Positions 34,338 to 43,893 are shown, numbered from the stretch's first letter. The stretch is 64,000 nucleotides of DNA from Hymenobacter aquaticus (GCF_004765605.1 NZ_SRLC01000003.1:558001-622000), one strand, 5' to 3'. Made by a program: numbers and translations. The notes: generated by a model not told the origin, from the sequence alone.

Positions 34338-37300
34338 TCAGCCGTTTGCGACTTCCAGCTGCACGGGCACCGAATACTCGTCGAATTCGAGCACCGAGCC
34401 GCCGCTGATTTCGGGTGCAAAATCCAGGGCCAGAGCCTGAATTTCCTCCCGGATGTAGCTGCCGAACGACTGCACGGCGGCTTCCAGCTCGGGCTGCTGG
34501 CCCAAAGTCACCCGGATTTTGTCCTGCACTTCCAGGCCGCTGTCCTTGCGCAGGTTTTGCAGGCGGTTCACCAGCTCGCGGGCCACGCCTTCCTGGCGCA
34601 GCTCGTCGGTCAGGGTCACGTCGAGGGCCACGGTGAGCGGGCCGTCGGTGGCCACGAGCCAGCCGGGCAAATCGTCGGTGCGGATTTCCACGTCGTCGGG
34701 GGCCAGGGTGTAGGTTTCGCCCTCGATTTCGACGGCCAGCTGCCCGGTTTTCTCCAGCGTGCTGATTTCCTCGGCCGTCATCTGCTGAATCCGGGCGCCG
34801 ACTACTTTCAGCTTGGGACCGTATTGCTGGCCCAGGCGCTTGAAATTGGGCTTCACCGACTTGACCAACACGCCGGAAGTATCATCCAAAAACTCCACGT
34901 GCTTCACGTTCACCTCGGCGCAGATCAAATCCTCGACCTTGCCGACCTGCTCGCGCGTCGTATCATTCAAAACCGGCACCAGGATGCGCTGCAACGGCTG
35001 GCGCACCTTCAGCACCGACTTCTTGCGCAGCGAGTGGGTAAGCGAAGAAATGCGCTGGGCCAGCTCCATCCGCTCCTCCAGGGCCTTGTCGATACGGGCC
35101 TCATCGGCCTGCACGAGCAGCGTCAGGTGCACCGATTCGGCGCTCCAAACCCCTCCCTCGGTCCCTCCCCCCAGGGGAGGGATGCCAGACGACGTTGTTT
35201 TTGCGGCTTCAGCGCGCAGGCCGTCGGTCATGTTCTTGTAGAGCCATTCGGCGAAGAAGGGCGCAATGGGAGCCATGAGCTGCGAAACCACTACCAGACA
35301 CTCCTGGAGAGTTTCGTAGGCGGCGCGCTTGTCGGTGGTCAGTTCGCCCTTCCAGAAGCGGCGGCGCGAGAGGCGTACGTGCCAGTTGGAAAGCTGGTCG
35401 GTGACGAAATCCTGGATGGCGCGGGCCGCTTTGGTGGGGTCGTAGCCGTCGTAGTAGCCCCGCACTTCGAGGATGAGGGACTGGAGCTTGCTCAGAATCC
35501 AGCGGTCCAGCTCGCTCAGCTCGGCGTGGGGCACACGGCCGGTTTCGGTGGCCTGGAAGCCGTCGAGGTTGGCGTAGAGCGAGTAGAACGAGTAGGTGTT
35601 GAAGAGCGTGCCGAAGAAGCGGCGCTGCACTTCGGTGATGCCCGCCAGGTCGAACTTGAGGTTGTCCCAGGGCTGGGCGTTGGCAATCATGTACCAGCGG
35701 GTAGCGTCGGGGCCGTACTGGCTGATGGTAGCAAACGGGTCAACGGCGTTGCCGAGGCGCTTGCTCATCTTGTTGCCGTTCTTGTCCAGCACCAGGCCGT
35801 TGGCCATGACGTTCTTGAAGGCCACGGAGTCCTCCAGCATCACGCCCAGGGCGTGCAGGGTGAAAAACCAGCCGCGGGTCTGGTCCACGCCTTCGGCAAT
35901 GAAGTCGGCGGGGAAGTTGCGCTCAAACACGTCCTTGTTTTCCAGCGGGTAGTGCCACTGGGCGTAGGGCATGGCGCCGCTGTCGAACCACACGTCGATG
36001 AGGTCGGTTTCGCGGTACATGGCATGGCCGGTGGGGCTCACCAGGAAAATATCGTCCACGTAGGGGCGGTGCAGGTCGATTTTCTTGGTCGATTCTTCCG
36101 CGCTGCCATCGGCCATTACCCACGCGCCATCCACCTTTTTGTAGGGGTTGTGGGTCATGATTTCGGCGGCTACGGCCTTGTCGATTTCGGCGCTGAGCTG
36201 CTCGATGCTGCCGATGCAGATTTCCTCGGAGCCGTCCTGGCTGCGCCAGATGGGCAGGGGCGTGCCCCAGTAGCGGGAGCGGCTCAGGTTCCAGTCGACC
36301 AGGTTTTCCAGCCAGTTGCCGAAGCGGCCGGTGCCGGTGCTTTCGGGCTTCCAGTTGATAGTCTTGTTGAGCTCGATGAGCCGGTCTTTCACCGCCGTGG
36401 TTTTGATAAACCAGGAATCGAGCGGGTAGTAGAGCACGGGCTTGTCGGTGCGCCAGCAGTGGGGGTAGGTGTGCTCGTACTTCTCCACCTTGAAGGCCGT
36501 GCCGTCGCCTTTCATGCGGATGGCAATGCTTTCGTCGAGGGTTTTGTAGTCGGCCCCGCTCTGGTCGTGGCCGTCGTAGTTTTTCACCCAGCGGCCGCCG
36601 AATTCACCCATTTGGGCCACGTAGCGGCCGGTGCGGTCCACGATGGGGCCCAGCTTGCCTTCATCATCCGCCACCAGCAAGGCGGGCACGTCGGCCAGGG
36701 CGGCGGCGCGGAAGTCGTCGGCGCCGAAGGTGGGCGAGATGTGCACGATGCCGGTGCCGTCTTCGGTCGTCACGAAGTCGCCGTTGATAACGCGGAAGGC
36801 GCGCTCCTCCCCTTCAAAGGCCGGAAAGCCCTTGTCGTGGCCGAACAGCCGCTCGTAGTTGACGCCGATGAGGTCGGAGCCTTTGAAGGTGCCCTCGATG
36901 CGCCAGGGCAGCACTTTGTCGCCGGCTTTGTAGTCTTCCAAGGAAGCGTCTTTGCCCTTCTCGGAGAAATGACGGCCCACCAACGCCTCGGCCACGACCA
37001 CCCGGATGGGCGCGTAGGTGTAGGGGTTGAAGGTGCGCACCAGCGCGTAGCTGATGTTTTTGCCCACGGCCAGACCGGTATTAGCCGGCAAAGTCCAGGG
37101 CGTGGTCGTCCAGGCCAGGATGTAGGTCGGCACGTCCTCAGCGCCGGCAAACAGCGTCTCCGACTTCTCGTCCCGCTTCACCTTGAACTGGGCCACCACG
37201 GTTGTGTCCTTCACGTCCCGATACGTGCCGGGCTGGTTCAGCTCGTGCGAAGACAAACCAGTGCCGGCGGCCGGCGAGTAGGGCTGGATGGTGTAGCCTT

Positions 37301-37823
37301 TGTAGAGCAGACCCTTGTCGTAGAGCTTCTTGAGCAGGGCCCAGCAGCTTTCGATGTACTCGGGCTCGAAGGTGATGTAGGGGTCATCGAGGTCTACCCA
37401 ATAGCCCATTTTCTCGGTGAGGTCGTCCCACTGGGCCTTAAAGCGCATGACCGTTTCGCGGCAGCGCTGGTTGTAGTCCTCGATGCTGATTTTCTTGCCG
37501 ATGTCCTCCTTGGTGATGCCCAGCTCCTTTTCCACCTGCAGCTCGATGGGCAGGCCGTGGGTATCCCAGCCGCCTTTCCGGCTCACCTGCTTGCCCAGCA
37601 ACGTCTGGTAGCGGCAGAAGATGTCCTTCACGGTGCGGGCCATGACGTGGTGAATGCCGGGCGCGCCGTTGGCCGAGGGCGGACCTTCGTAAAACACAAA
37701 GGTGGGCTGCCCTTCCCGGGTGCTCACGCTTTTCTCAAAGATGCCGTTCTGCTTCCACCACGCCAGGATATCGGTGCCGACCTGGCCGTAGTTGAGCGGC
37801 TGCTTGTATTCGGGGTAGTTCAT
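34338..37823 (-). CDS. ileS: isoleucyl-tRNA synthetase with a repeat-derived insertion
   Basis: Start at ATG 37823 (MNYPEYKQPLNYGQ). The 1161-residue class I enzyme has the HIGH-type motif as PPSANGAPGIHHVMAR near residue 50 and KMSKR in DKNGNKMSKRLGN near residue 695, a complete editing CP1 domain between them, and an anticodon-binding end. Residues 876-894 (TTSSGIPPLGGGTEGGVWS) are glycine- and proline-rich and unlike IleRS; their DNA is a GC-rich palindrome (see repeat at 35145). Flanking sequence is normal, so the enzyme should be functional. Confidence 0.95.
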   Translation of the reverse strand: MNYPEYKQPLNYGQVGTDILAWWKQNGIFEKSVSTREGQPTFVFYEGPPSANGAPGIHHVMARTVKDIFCRYQTLLGKQVSRKGGWDTHGLPIELQVEKELGITKEDIGKKISIEDYNQRCRETVMRFKAQWDDLTEKMGYWVDLDDPYITFEPEYIESCWALLKKLYDKGLLYKGYTIQPYSPAAGTGLSSHELNQPGTYRDVKDTTVVAQFKVKRDEKSETLFAGAEDVPTYILAWTTTPWTLPANTGLAVGKNISYALVRTFNPYTYAPIRVVVAEALVGRHFSEKGKDASLEDYKAGDKVLPWRIEGTFKGSDLIGVNYERLFGHDKGFPAFEGEERAFRVINGDFVTTEDGTGIVHISPTFGADDFRAAALADVPALLVADDEGKLGPIVDRTGRYVAQMGEFGGRWVKNYDGHDQSGADYKTLDESIAIRMKGDGTAFKVEKYEHTYPHCWRTDKPVLYYPLDSWFIKTTAVKDRLIELNKTINWKPESTGTGRFGNWLENLVDWNLSRSRYWGTPLPIWRSQDGSEEICIGSIEQLSAEIDKAVAAEIMTHNPYKKVDGAWVMADGSAEESTKKIDLHRPYVDDIFLVSPTGHAMYRETDLIDVWFDSGAMPYAQWHYPLENKDVFERNFPADFIAEGVDQTRGWFFTLHALGVMLEDSVAFKNVMANGLVLDKNGNKMSKRLGNAVDPFATISQYGPDATRWYMIANAQPWDNLKFDLAGITEVQRRFFGTLFNTYSFYSLYANLDGFQATETGRVPHAELSELDRWILSKLQSLILEVRGYYDGYDPTKAARAIQDFVTDQLSNWHVRLSRRRFWKGELTTDKRAAYETLQECLVVVSQLMAPIAPFFAEWLYKNMTDGLRAEAAKTTSSGIPPLGGGTEGGVWSAESVHLTLLVQADEARIDKALEERMELAQRISSLTHSLRKKSVLKVRQPLQRILVPVLNDTTREQVGKVEDLICAEVNVKHVEFLDDTSGVLVKSVKPNFKRLGQQYGPKLKVVGARIQQMTAEEISTLEKTGQLAVEIEGETYTLAPDDVEIRTDDLPGWLVATDGPLTVALDVTLTDELRQEGVARELVNRLQNLRKDSGLEVQDKIRVTLGQQPELEAAVQSFGSYIREEIQALALDFAPEISGGSVLEFDEYSVPVQLEVANG
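35145..35191. repeat. GC-rich palindromic repeat inserted in frame in ileS
   Basis: This 47-base stretch holds CCCTCCCC and GGGGAGGG (35163-35181) around CCA, plus CCCCTCCCTCGGTCCC just before. Its text resembles the intergenic repeat at 37840-37979 (CCCCTCCC/GGGGAGGGG). It encodes the odd IleRS segment without breaking the frame. The exact insertion ends cannot be defined without an alignment. Confidence 0.6.
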
Positions 37824-37839
37824 GTGTATTAGGCTGTGA

Positions 37840-37979
37840 AACCCCACCCCCTAGCCCCCTCCCCTCCGGGAGAGGGGGAACTAGTTTTTAGAACTAGCAA
37901 GCTAGTTGGCGGGTGAGGTAAGAAGTTAGTTTTAGAGTTAGTTCCCCTCTCCCAGCGGGGAGGGGTTAGGGGTGGGGTT
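37840..37979. repeat. 140-bp GC-rich palindromic repeat filling the ileS-RND gap
   Basis: Ends are AACCCCACCCC (37840) and GGGGTGGGGTT (37979). The left part through AGGGGGAACTAG and the right part CTAGTTCCCCTC-like then GGGGAGGGGTTAGG are imperfect inverted copies, with an AT-richer centre containing repeated CTAG and TTAG motifs. It covers almost all of the gap, and its right end supplies the first bases of the RND gene's stop codon. Confidence 0.7.
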
Positions 37980-40404
37980 ACGAGTCCAGCTTTTTCTGCA
38001 ACGGAATGCGGCGCAGGTTGATTTCCGCGTCGTCGTCTTCCTCGTGGTAGCTGTGGTCGAAGTGCTGAATGAAGGATTCGTTGATGTCTTCGTCCTTGCC
38101 GTGCTCGAAGGTGACCAGCAGGCAGGGCAGCAGAATCAGGTTCGAGAAGTTGGTAATCAGCAGCGAGGCCGACATGAGCAAACCCAGGGCCTTGGTGCCG
38201 CCAAACTCGGAGAAGGCAAACACCGAAAAGCCCAGAAACAGCACGATGCTGGTGTAAATCATGCTGGTACCGGCCTCCGAGAGCGTAGTGCTGATGGCGG
38301 CCCGCACCCGGTGGCCGTTGGCGGCCAGCTCCTGCCGGAACTTGGCCAGCAGGTGGATGCTGTTGTCGCCGTCGATGCCCAGGGCAATGCTGAAAATCAG
38401 GGCCGTGCTGGGCTTGAGCGGAATGCCGAAGTAGCCCATAATGCCGCCGGTGAGCAGCAGGGTGAAGAAGTTGGGCAACAGGGTAAAGAACACCGCCCGG
38501 ATGCTGCGGAACAGGATGAGCACCACCAAACCCACCAGCACGAAGGCAATAACGAGGCTTTCCTTGAGGCTGTTGATGAGGTATTCGTTGCCCTTGGTGA
38601 ACAGAATCGTGGTGCCGGTGAGCTTCACGTCCATGCCCGTCCCGTTGAAAATCTGCTTGATCTGGGGCTGAATCTGGTTCGAGAGCAGCGTGTCGAGGTT
38701 GCGGGAGCCGATGTCGGCAATCTTAAGCGAAATCCGGGCGCTCTGGGCCGTGGAATCGGTGAAGGAGCGGATCAGCTTGCTGTCCATGCCCCCGCCCTTG
38801 CCCTGGGAGTGGGCCAGGTAGCTCAGGATAAAGTTCTTCTCGGAGTTGTCGGGCAGGCGGTAGTATTCGGGGTTGTCGTTGTAGAACGCCTGGGTCGAGG
38901 CCTTCAGGAAGGTCACGATGCTCACGGGCGTGGTCAGCACCGGCTGGGTGCGCAGAAACTTCTCGAACCGGTCGATTTTCTCCAGGTTCTTGAGCTTCAT
39001 AATGCCGCGCTTCGAGCCGGTATTCACCACGATTTCCAGGGGCATTACCCCGTTGAAATGCTGCTCGAAGAACTTCAGATCGGCATTCACCGAGCTGTCC
39101 TTGGGCAAGTCGTCCACCATGTACGACACCGATTTCACCTTCATAATACCCCCCACGGACAACGCCATGAAGGCGGCGGCAGCCAGGTACACCGTGCCGC
39201 GGCGCTCCAGCACCAGGTGCTCGAAAAACTCCAGCAGCTTGGTCAGGGGCGTGGCGTTCAGGTGCTCCAGCTGCTTGGGCGTGGGCGGGGGCAGAATGGT
39301 GAAGACAATCGGAATCAGCAGAAACGAGACCAGGAAGGCCACGAAAATGTTGATGGTGGCCACGGCCCCAAACTGGAACAGAATGGCAATGTTGGTGAAG
39401 CAGAACACCACGAAGCCGATGGCCGTGGTGGTGTTGTTCATCAGGGTCACCAGCCCGATTTTGCTCACTACGCGGGTCATGGCCAGCACTTGGTTGCCAG
39501 ATTTGCGGTAGTCGTAGTGGTAGCGGCTGAGCAGGTAGGTGCAGTTCGGGATGCCGATAACGATGATAATGCTCGGTATCAGGCCCGTGAGCAGGTTGAT
39601 TTTGTAGCCCATCAGCACCATCGAGCCGATGCACCACACCACCACAATAAGCACAATCAGGATGGGGAACACCACGGCGGCCCAGGTCCGGAAAAACAGG
39701 AACAGGGTAATGGCCATCATCAGCACGGTCAGGGCCACGAAGAGCTTCATTTCCGAGGCTACCTTGGTGGTCATCGTGGCCCGCACGTAGGGCAGGCCGG
39801 CGTAGTGCATCCGGATGCCGGTTTTCTGCTGAAACCGCTCGGCGTGGGCCAGGATTTCCTTCATTACCCCTTCCCGCTTGCTGGAATTGAGGAACTTAGG
39901 GTCCATGGTCAGGGCCAGCAGCGTGGCGCCGGTGGTGGGCGAAATCAGCTGGCCCTTGTAGAACTCCTGCCGGTTCACGACCCGCATCAGGGAGTCCAGC
40001 TCGGCCTGGGTCTGGGGGAACTGCTTGAAGATGGGGCTGGCCCGGAAGCTTTGGTTGCTGGTGTCTTTTTCCAGCTTGATGAGCTTGGTAACGGACAGCA
40101 CCCCACTCACGCCCTGCACCTTACCCAGCGTGTCGGTCAGGCTGCGCAGCTCGTTGAAGTTGCCCAGCTTGTACACGCTGCTGTCCTGCAAGCCGAGCAC
40201 AAACACGTTGCCATCCTCGCCGAAGGTGCGCTTGAACTGCTGGAAATACACCATGTCCGGGTCGTCGGGACTCACCACCTGGGCAAAGTCGTAGGTCATT
40301 TCGACTTTGCGGGCGTGCCAGCCCATAAACACGGTAATAGCGGCCAGCAGCAGAATCAGAATCCGCCGGTGCTTGATATTGAATAAGGTGAGTTTACTCC
40401 ACAT
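37978..40404 (-). CDS. RND/MMPL superfamily transporter
   Basis: The 808-residue protein has a first helix at residues 12-28 (RRILILLLAAITVFMGW), a periplasmic domain, five helices, a second periplasmic domain and a last block of helices: the 12-helix RND/MMPL layout. DFAQVVSPDDPDMVYFQQFKRTFGEDGNVFVLGL is a typical start of the first periplasmic domain, and GIDGDNSIHLLAKF is the conserved helix-4-like region of the second half. These proteins move lipids or hydrophobic molecules with proton energy. Substrate unknown; no partner adaptor or outer-membrane gene is near. Confidence 0.9.
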   Translation of the reverse strand: MWSKLTLFNIKHRRILILLLAAITVFMGWHARKVEMTYDFAQVVSPDDPDMVYFQQFKRTFGEDGNVFVLGLQDSSVYKLGNFNELRSLTDTLGKVQGVSGVLSVTKLIKLEKDTSNQSFRASPIFKQFPQTQAELDSLMRVVNRQEFYKGQLISPTTGATLLALTMDPKFLNSSKREGVMKEILAHAERFQQKTGIRMHYAGLPYVRATMTTKVASEMKLFVALTVLMMAITLFLFFRTWAAVVFPILIVLIVVVWCIGSMVLMGYKINLLTGLIPSIIIVIGIPNCTYLLSRYHYDYRKSGNQVLAMTRVVSKIGLVTLMNNTTTAIGFVVFCFTNIAILFQFGAVATINIFVAFLVSFLLIPIVFTILPPPTPKQLEHLNATPLTKLLEFFEHLVLERRGTVYLAAAAFMALSVGGIMKVKSVSYMVDDLPKDSSVNADLKFFEQHFNGVMPLEIVVNTGSKRGIMKLKNLEKIDRFEKFLRTQPVLTTPVSIVTFLKASTQAFYNDNPEYYRLPDNSEKNFILSYLAHSQGKGGGMDSKLIRSFTDSTAQSARISLKIADIGSRNLDTLLSNQIQPQIKQIFNGTGMDVKLTGTTILFTKGNEYLINSLKESLVIAFVLVGLVVLILFRSIRAVFFTLLPNFFTLLLTGGIMGYFGIPLKPSTALIFSIALGIDGDNSIHLLAKFRQELAANGHRVRAAISTTLSEAGTSMIYTSIVLFLGFSVFAFSEFGGTKALGLLMSASLLITNFSNLILLPCLLVTFEHGKDEDINESFIQHFDHSYHEEDDDAEINLRRIPLQKKLDS

Positions 40405-40490
40405 AGGCCGCTAAAATTTAGCAAAGGTACGCAATGGGTGGCTGGCAAAAAGAGGCGGAAGGTGCCGGCAAAGCGCCGCACAAAACCCGT

Positions 40491-40614
40491 CTGTCATCCT
40501 TTATCTGGCGTACGCAACGCGAAGGACCTTATCATGCCGGAACAAGTCGTTGAGAAACGCTCGTTCTGACGTGATAAGGTCCTTCATTCCGCTTCGCTGC
40601 ATTCAGGATGACAG
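40491..40614. repeat. 124-bp palindromic intergenic element
   Basis: CTGTCATCCT (40491-40500) matches AGGATGACAG (40605-40614), and inside it GAAGGACCTTATCA (40521-40534) matches TGATAAGGTCCTTC (40572-40585); both pairs are perfect. The loop includes GCTCGTTCTGAC, close to the CGTTCTGCC seen in the element at 33279. It fills most of the gap between the RND gene start and the glyS stop. Confidence 0.75.
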
Positions 40615-40625
40615 CCAGGTGGAGC

Positions 40626-42149
40626 TTACAGCTTCTCGAAAATCCGGGAGAAGCTCACGGCCTCGCCAATGTAGGCGCGCAGCTCACTGATGGGCATGCG
40701 GGTCTGCTCGCGCGAGTCGCGGTGGCGCACGGTCACGGTGTCGTCCTCCAGGGTCTGGCCGTCGACCACGATGCAGAAGGGCGTGCCGATGAGGTCCTGA
40801 CGGGTGTAGCGCTTGCCGATGGCGTCTTTCTCCTCAATGATGATGCGGAAGTCGTGGCGCAGGGAGTTGAAGATTTCGTTGGCCTTTTCGGGCATACCGT
40901 CCTTTTTCACCAGCGGGAAAATGGCGGCCTTCACCGGCGCCACAGCTGGGTGCAGCTTCAGGAAAGTGCGCGTTTTGGTGGTCTGCTGCTCGCCTTCGCC
41001 CTCGGTAATGGTTTCCTCGGTGTAGGCATTGCAGAGCGTGGCCAGGAACAGCCGGTCGGCCCCCACCGAGGTTTCTACCACGAAGGGCACGTAGTTGCCG
41101 TAGGCCTTGCCAGTCGCGGGGTCAATGTCCGCGTCGAAGTAGTTTTGCTTCTTCTTGCTGTACAGCTGGTGCTGGGTCAAATCGAAGTCGGAGCGGGAGT
41201 GGATACCCTCGATTTCCTTGAAGCCGAAGGGGAATTCGTACTCGATATCCACGGCCGCTTTGGCGTAGTGGGCCAGCTTCTCGTGGTCGTGGAAGCGGAG
41301 CTTGTCGGCGGGCAGGCCCATGACCTCGTGCCAACGGCGGCGGGCGGCTTTCCAGTGCTGGTACCACTGCTCCTCGGTGCCAGGGCGCACGAAGAACTGC
41401 ATTTCCATCTGCTCAAACTCCCGCATGCGGAAGATGAACTGCCGGGCGACAATCTCGTTGCGGAAAGCTTTGCCGATCTGGGCAATGCCAAACGGCACCT
41501 TCTGCCGTGCCGACTTCTGCACGTTCAGGAAGTTGACGAAGATGCCCTGGGCCGTTTCGGGACGCAGGTAGATTTCGTTCGAGCCCTCGGCCACGGCGCC
41601 CATCTGGGTCGAGAACATCAGGTTGAACTGGCGCACGTCGGTCCAGTTGCCGGTCTTGCTGATCGGGCACAGGATTTTCTCGTCGATGATGAGCTGCTTG
41701 ACGCCGGCCAGGTCCTCGGCCGTGAGCAGGCGGCCCATTTCGGCCAGCAGGGTTTCGGCCCGGGCTATTTCGCCGTTCTTTTCGTATTCGGCGGCCTTGT
41801 CTTCGAGCAGCACGTCGGCGCGGTAGCGCTTCTTGCTGTCGAGGTTGTCAATCATGGGGTCCGAAAAGCCGTCGACGTGGCCGGAGGCTTTCCAGGTGAG
41901 CGGGTGCATGAAGATGGCCGCGTCGATGCCCACCACGTTCTGGTTGAGCTGGGTCATGGCCTTCCACCAGAGCTGCTTGAGGTTGTTTTTCAGCTCCACG
42001 CCGTTGGGGCCGTAGTCGTACACGGCGGCCAGGCCGTCGTAGATTTCGGAGGAAGGAAACACGAAGCCATATTCCTTGGCGTGCGACACGATTTCGGCCA
42101 GGGTGCCTTCGGTGGTAGGGGCGGCCGGTTTCTGCGGGGCGTTGCTCAT
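40626..42149 (-). CDS. glyS: glycyl-tRNA synthetase (dimeric type)
   Basis: Start at ATG 42149 (MSNAPQKPAAPTTEG); the frame above it is unlikely. The 507-residue class II enzyme shows SHAKEYGFVFPSSEIYDGLAAVYDYGPNG at the N-terminus, ETAQGIFVNFLNVQKSARQKVPFGIAQIGKAFRNEI (motif 2 with the catalytic Arg), and the C-terminal anticodon domain with GTPFCIVVDGQTLEDDTVTVRHRD. It is the archaeal/eukaryotic-like alpha2 form usual in Bacteroidota. Monocistronic. Confidence 0.95.
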   Translation of the reverse strand: MSNAPQKPAAPTTEGTLAEIVSHAKEYGFVFPSSEIYDGLAAVYDYGPNGVELKNNLKQLWWKAMTQLNQNVVGIDAAIFMHPLTWKASGHVDGFSDPMIDNLDSKKRYRADVLLEDKAAEYEKNGEIARAETLLAEMGRLLTAEDLAGVKQLIIDEKILCPISKTGNWTDVRQFNLMFSTQMGAVAEGSNEIYLRPETAQGIFVNFLNVQKSARQKVPFGIAQIGKAFRNEIVARQFIFRMREFEQMEMQFFVRPGTEEQWYQHWKAARRRWHEVMGLPADKLRFHDHEKLAHYAKAAVDIEYEFPFGFKEIEGIHSRSDFDLTQHQLYSKKKQNYFDADIDPATGKAYGNYVPFVVETSVGADRLFLATLCNAYTEETITEGEGEQQTTKTRTFLKLHPAVAPVKAAIFPLVKKDGMPEKANEIFNSLRHDFRIIIEEKDAIGKRYTRQDLIGTPFCIVVDGQTLEDDTVTVRHRDSREQTRMPISELRAYIGEAVSFSRIFEKL

Positions 42150-42366
42150 ATGCAGGTACTCTGATACAGTAGAAGTGGGCAAAAGTAGCAGAAACCACCG
42201 GAGCCGCGGCAGAATGGCTTGCAGGAAAACCCACTATTTTCTGCCCCTGGCCCCGGCTGCGGGCTTCTCTCTCAACAGATTAAGCCCGGGCCCAACCCCG
42301 AATCGGTTCCTGCGTTAAGCGCAAGCAAATGCGCGGGGCACTACTTTGGCGTAACAATTTCATAAT

Positions 42367-42397
42367 CTTGCCCCGCCTAAAGGTCCCTCTACCTTTG
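42367..42397 (+). promoter_or_regulatory. pitA promoter
   Basis: CTTG (42367-42370), exactly 19 bases, then TACCTTTG (42390-42397), matching the Bacteroidota -33/-7 pattern TTTG-N19-TAnnTTTG with a single mismatch in the -33 box. It is 38 bases upstream of the pitA ATG. Confidence 0.65.
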
Positions 42398-42434
42398 GAA
42401 CGATGAAAACCGATTTCCCATTAATTCCCCTTTT

Positions 42435-43835
42435 ATGTTTGGCTTAGAGCCTCATGTGCTTCTGCTGCTACTGGCCTGTCTGATAGCAGCTTGCGCCTTC
42501 GAATTCGTCAACGGTTTCCACGATACGGCCAACGCCGTGGCTACCGTGATTTACACCAACGCCCTGCGGCCCTGGGTAGCGGTGGTGTGGTCGGCTTTCT
42601 GGAACTTCATCGGCGTGTTTGCCGGCGGCATCAGCGTGGCCATGGGCATCGTCTACCTGCTGCCCGTCGAAAGCCTCGTGGATCAGAACGTGTACCACGG
42701 CATTGCCATGGTGGGCGCCCTCATCATCGGGGCCATCATCTGGAACGTGGGCACCTGGTACTACGGCCTGCCCTCGTCCTCGTCGCACGCCCTGATTGGC
42801 TCCATCCTCGGGGTGGGCATTGCCTTCAGCTTCCTGCCCGACTCGCAGAACTCGGCCGTCAACTGGAGCAAAGCCGGCGAAACCGGCCTGGCCCTGCTCA
42901 TTGGTCCGCTGTTCGGCTTCTCGCTGACCATCATTATGATGTTTCTGCTTAAGCGCTTCGTCAAGACCAAGGCCATCTTCCGGGAACCGCACAAGCGCAA
43001 GCCCCCACCCGTCTGGATTCGCCTGATCCTGATTGCGACCTGCACGCTGGTGAGCTTTTTCCACGGCTCCAACGACGGGCAGAAAGGCGTGGGCCTGATT
43101 ATGCTGATTCTCATCGGCATCGTGCCCACCTATTTCGCCCTCGACCACACCAAGAACCCCCTGGACATGCGCGACTCCCTGCTCAAGATTGAGCAGGTGA
43201 TGAGCAAGGTGAATCCGGCCGAGCTGAGCCCCGCCGACCAGAAAGCCCTGGTCGAAATCAAGGCCCAGACCGACGGCCTGGACGCCATTTTCGCCGGCAA
43301 AACCAACGTGCAGGACTTGCCCCAGGATGCGCGCTTCCAGATCCGTAAAGGCATCCTGCTGACGGCCAACCGCGCCAAGGCCCTGCTCGGCAGCGACAAG
43401 GTAAGCCTGAGCACCGCCGACCGTGCCACCTACGACGACGCCATCAAGAACATGAAAACCTTCACCGACTACGCGCCGTCCTGGGTGCTGCTCATCGTGT
43501 CGCTGTCGTTGGGGTTAGGCACCATGATTGGCTGGCAGCGCATCGTGAAAACCATCGGGGAGCGGATCGGCAAAGAGCACCTGACGTACGCCCAGGGCGC
43601 GTCCTCGGAGCTGGTAGCCGCCACCATGATTGGGGTATCCACGGCCTACGGCCTGCCCTCTTCCACTACCCACGTGCTGTCGTCGGCCATTGCCGGCTCG
43701 ATGGTCGCCAACCGCGGCATCAAGAACCTGAACCCCCAGATGGTGCGCAACATTGCCCTGGCCTGGGTGCTCACCCTGCCCGTGACGATGTTCCTGTCGG
43801 GCGGGCTGTTTCTGCTGTTCCGCGCGCTGCTGTAG
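42435..43835 (+). CDS. pitA: inorganic phosphate transporter, PiT family
   Basis: A 466-residue transporter with the PiT signature repeated: FVNGFHDTANAVATVIYTNAL near residue 25, GLPSSSSHALIGSILG near residue 115, HGSNDGQKGVG near residue 210 and GLPSSTTHVLSSAIAGSMVANRG near residue 410. A hydrophilic region of about 100 residues (about 240-345) separates the two halves and is probably a cytoplasmic loop. It imports phosphate as a metal complex with protons. A good promoter precedes it and a strong terminator follows. Confidence 0.95.
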   Translation: MFGLEPHVLLLLLACLIAACAFEFVNGFHDTANAVATVIYTNALRPWVAVVWSAFWNFIGVFAGGISVAMGIVYLLPVESLVDQNVYHGIAMVGALIIGAIIWNVGTWYYGLPSSSSHALIGSILGVGIAFSFLPDSQNSAVNWSKAGETGLALLIGPLFGFSLTIIMMFLLKRFVKTKAIFREPHKRKPPPVWIRLILIATCTLVSFFHGSNDGQKGVGLIMLILIGIVPTYFALDHTKNPLDMRDSLLKIEQVMSKVNPAELSPADQKALVEIKAQTDGLDAIFAGKTNVQDLPQDARFQIRKGILLTANRAKALLGSDKVSLSTADRATYDDAIKNMKTFTDYAPSWVLLIVSLSLGLGTMIGWQRIVKTIGERIGKEHLTYAQGASSELVAATMIGVSTAYGLPSSTTHVLSSAIAGSMVANRGIKNLNPQMVRNIALAWVLTLPVTMFLSGGLFLLFRALL

Positions 43836-43860
43836 CGCCAGACTCTCTCTGAATTATACA

Positions 43861-43893
43861 AAAAAAGCCGACCCGCAGTGGGTCGGCTTTTTT
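43861..43893 (+). terminator. pitA terminator
   Basis: AAAAAAGCCGACCC (43861-43874) pairs perfectly with GGGTCGGCTTTTTT (43880-43893) around a 5-base loop, 25 bases past the stop. Confidence 0.9.

Noticed and set aside
34211-34420. Short minus-strand frame after ileS
   Set aside because: It overlaps the ileS terminator hairpin and ileS end and has no protein features.
34263-37832. 1189-residue plus-strand frame opposite ileS
   Set aside because: Entirely antisense to IleRS; composition and lack of domains mark it as a shadow.
37972-40386. 804-residue plus-strand frame opposite the RND transporter
   Set aside because: Antisense shadow rich in His, Gln and Gly, with no recognisable domain.
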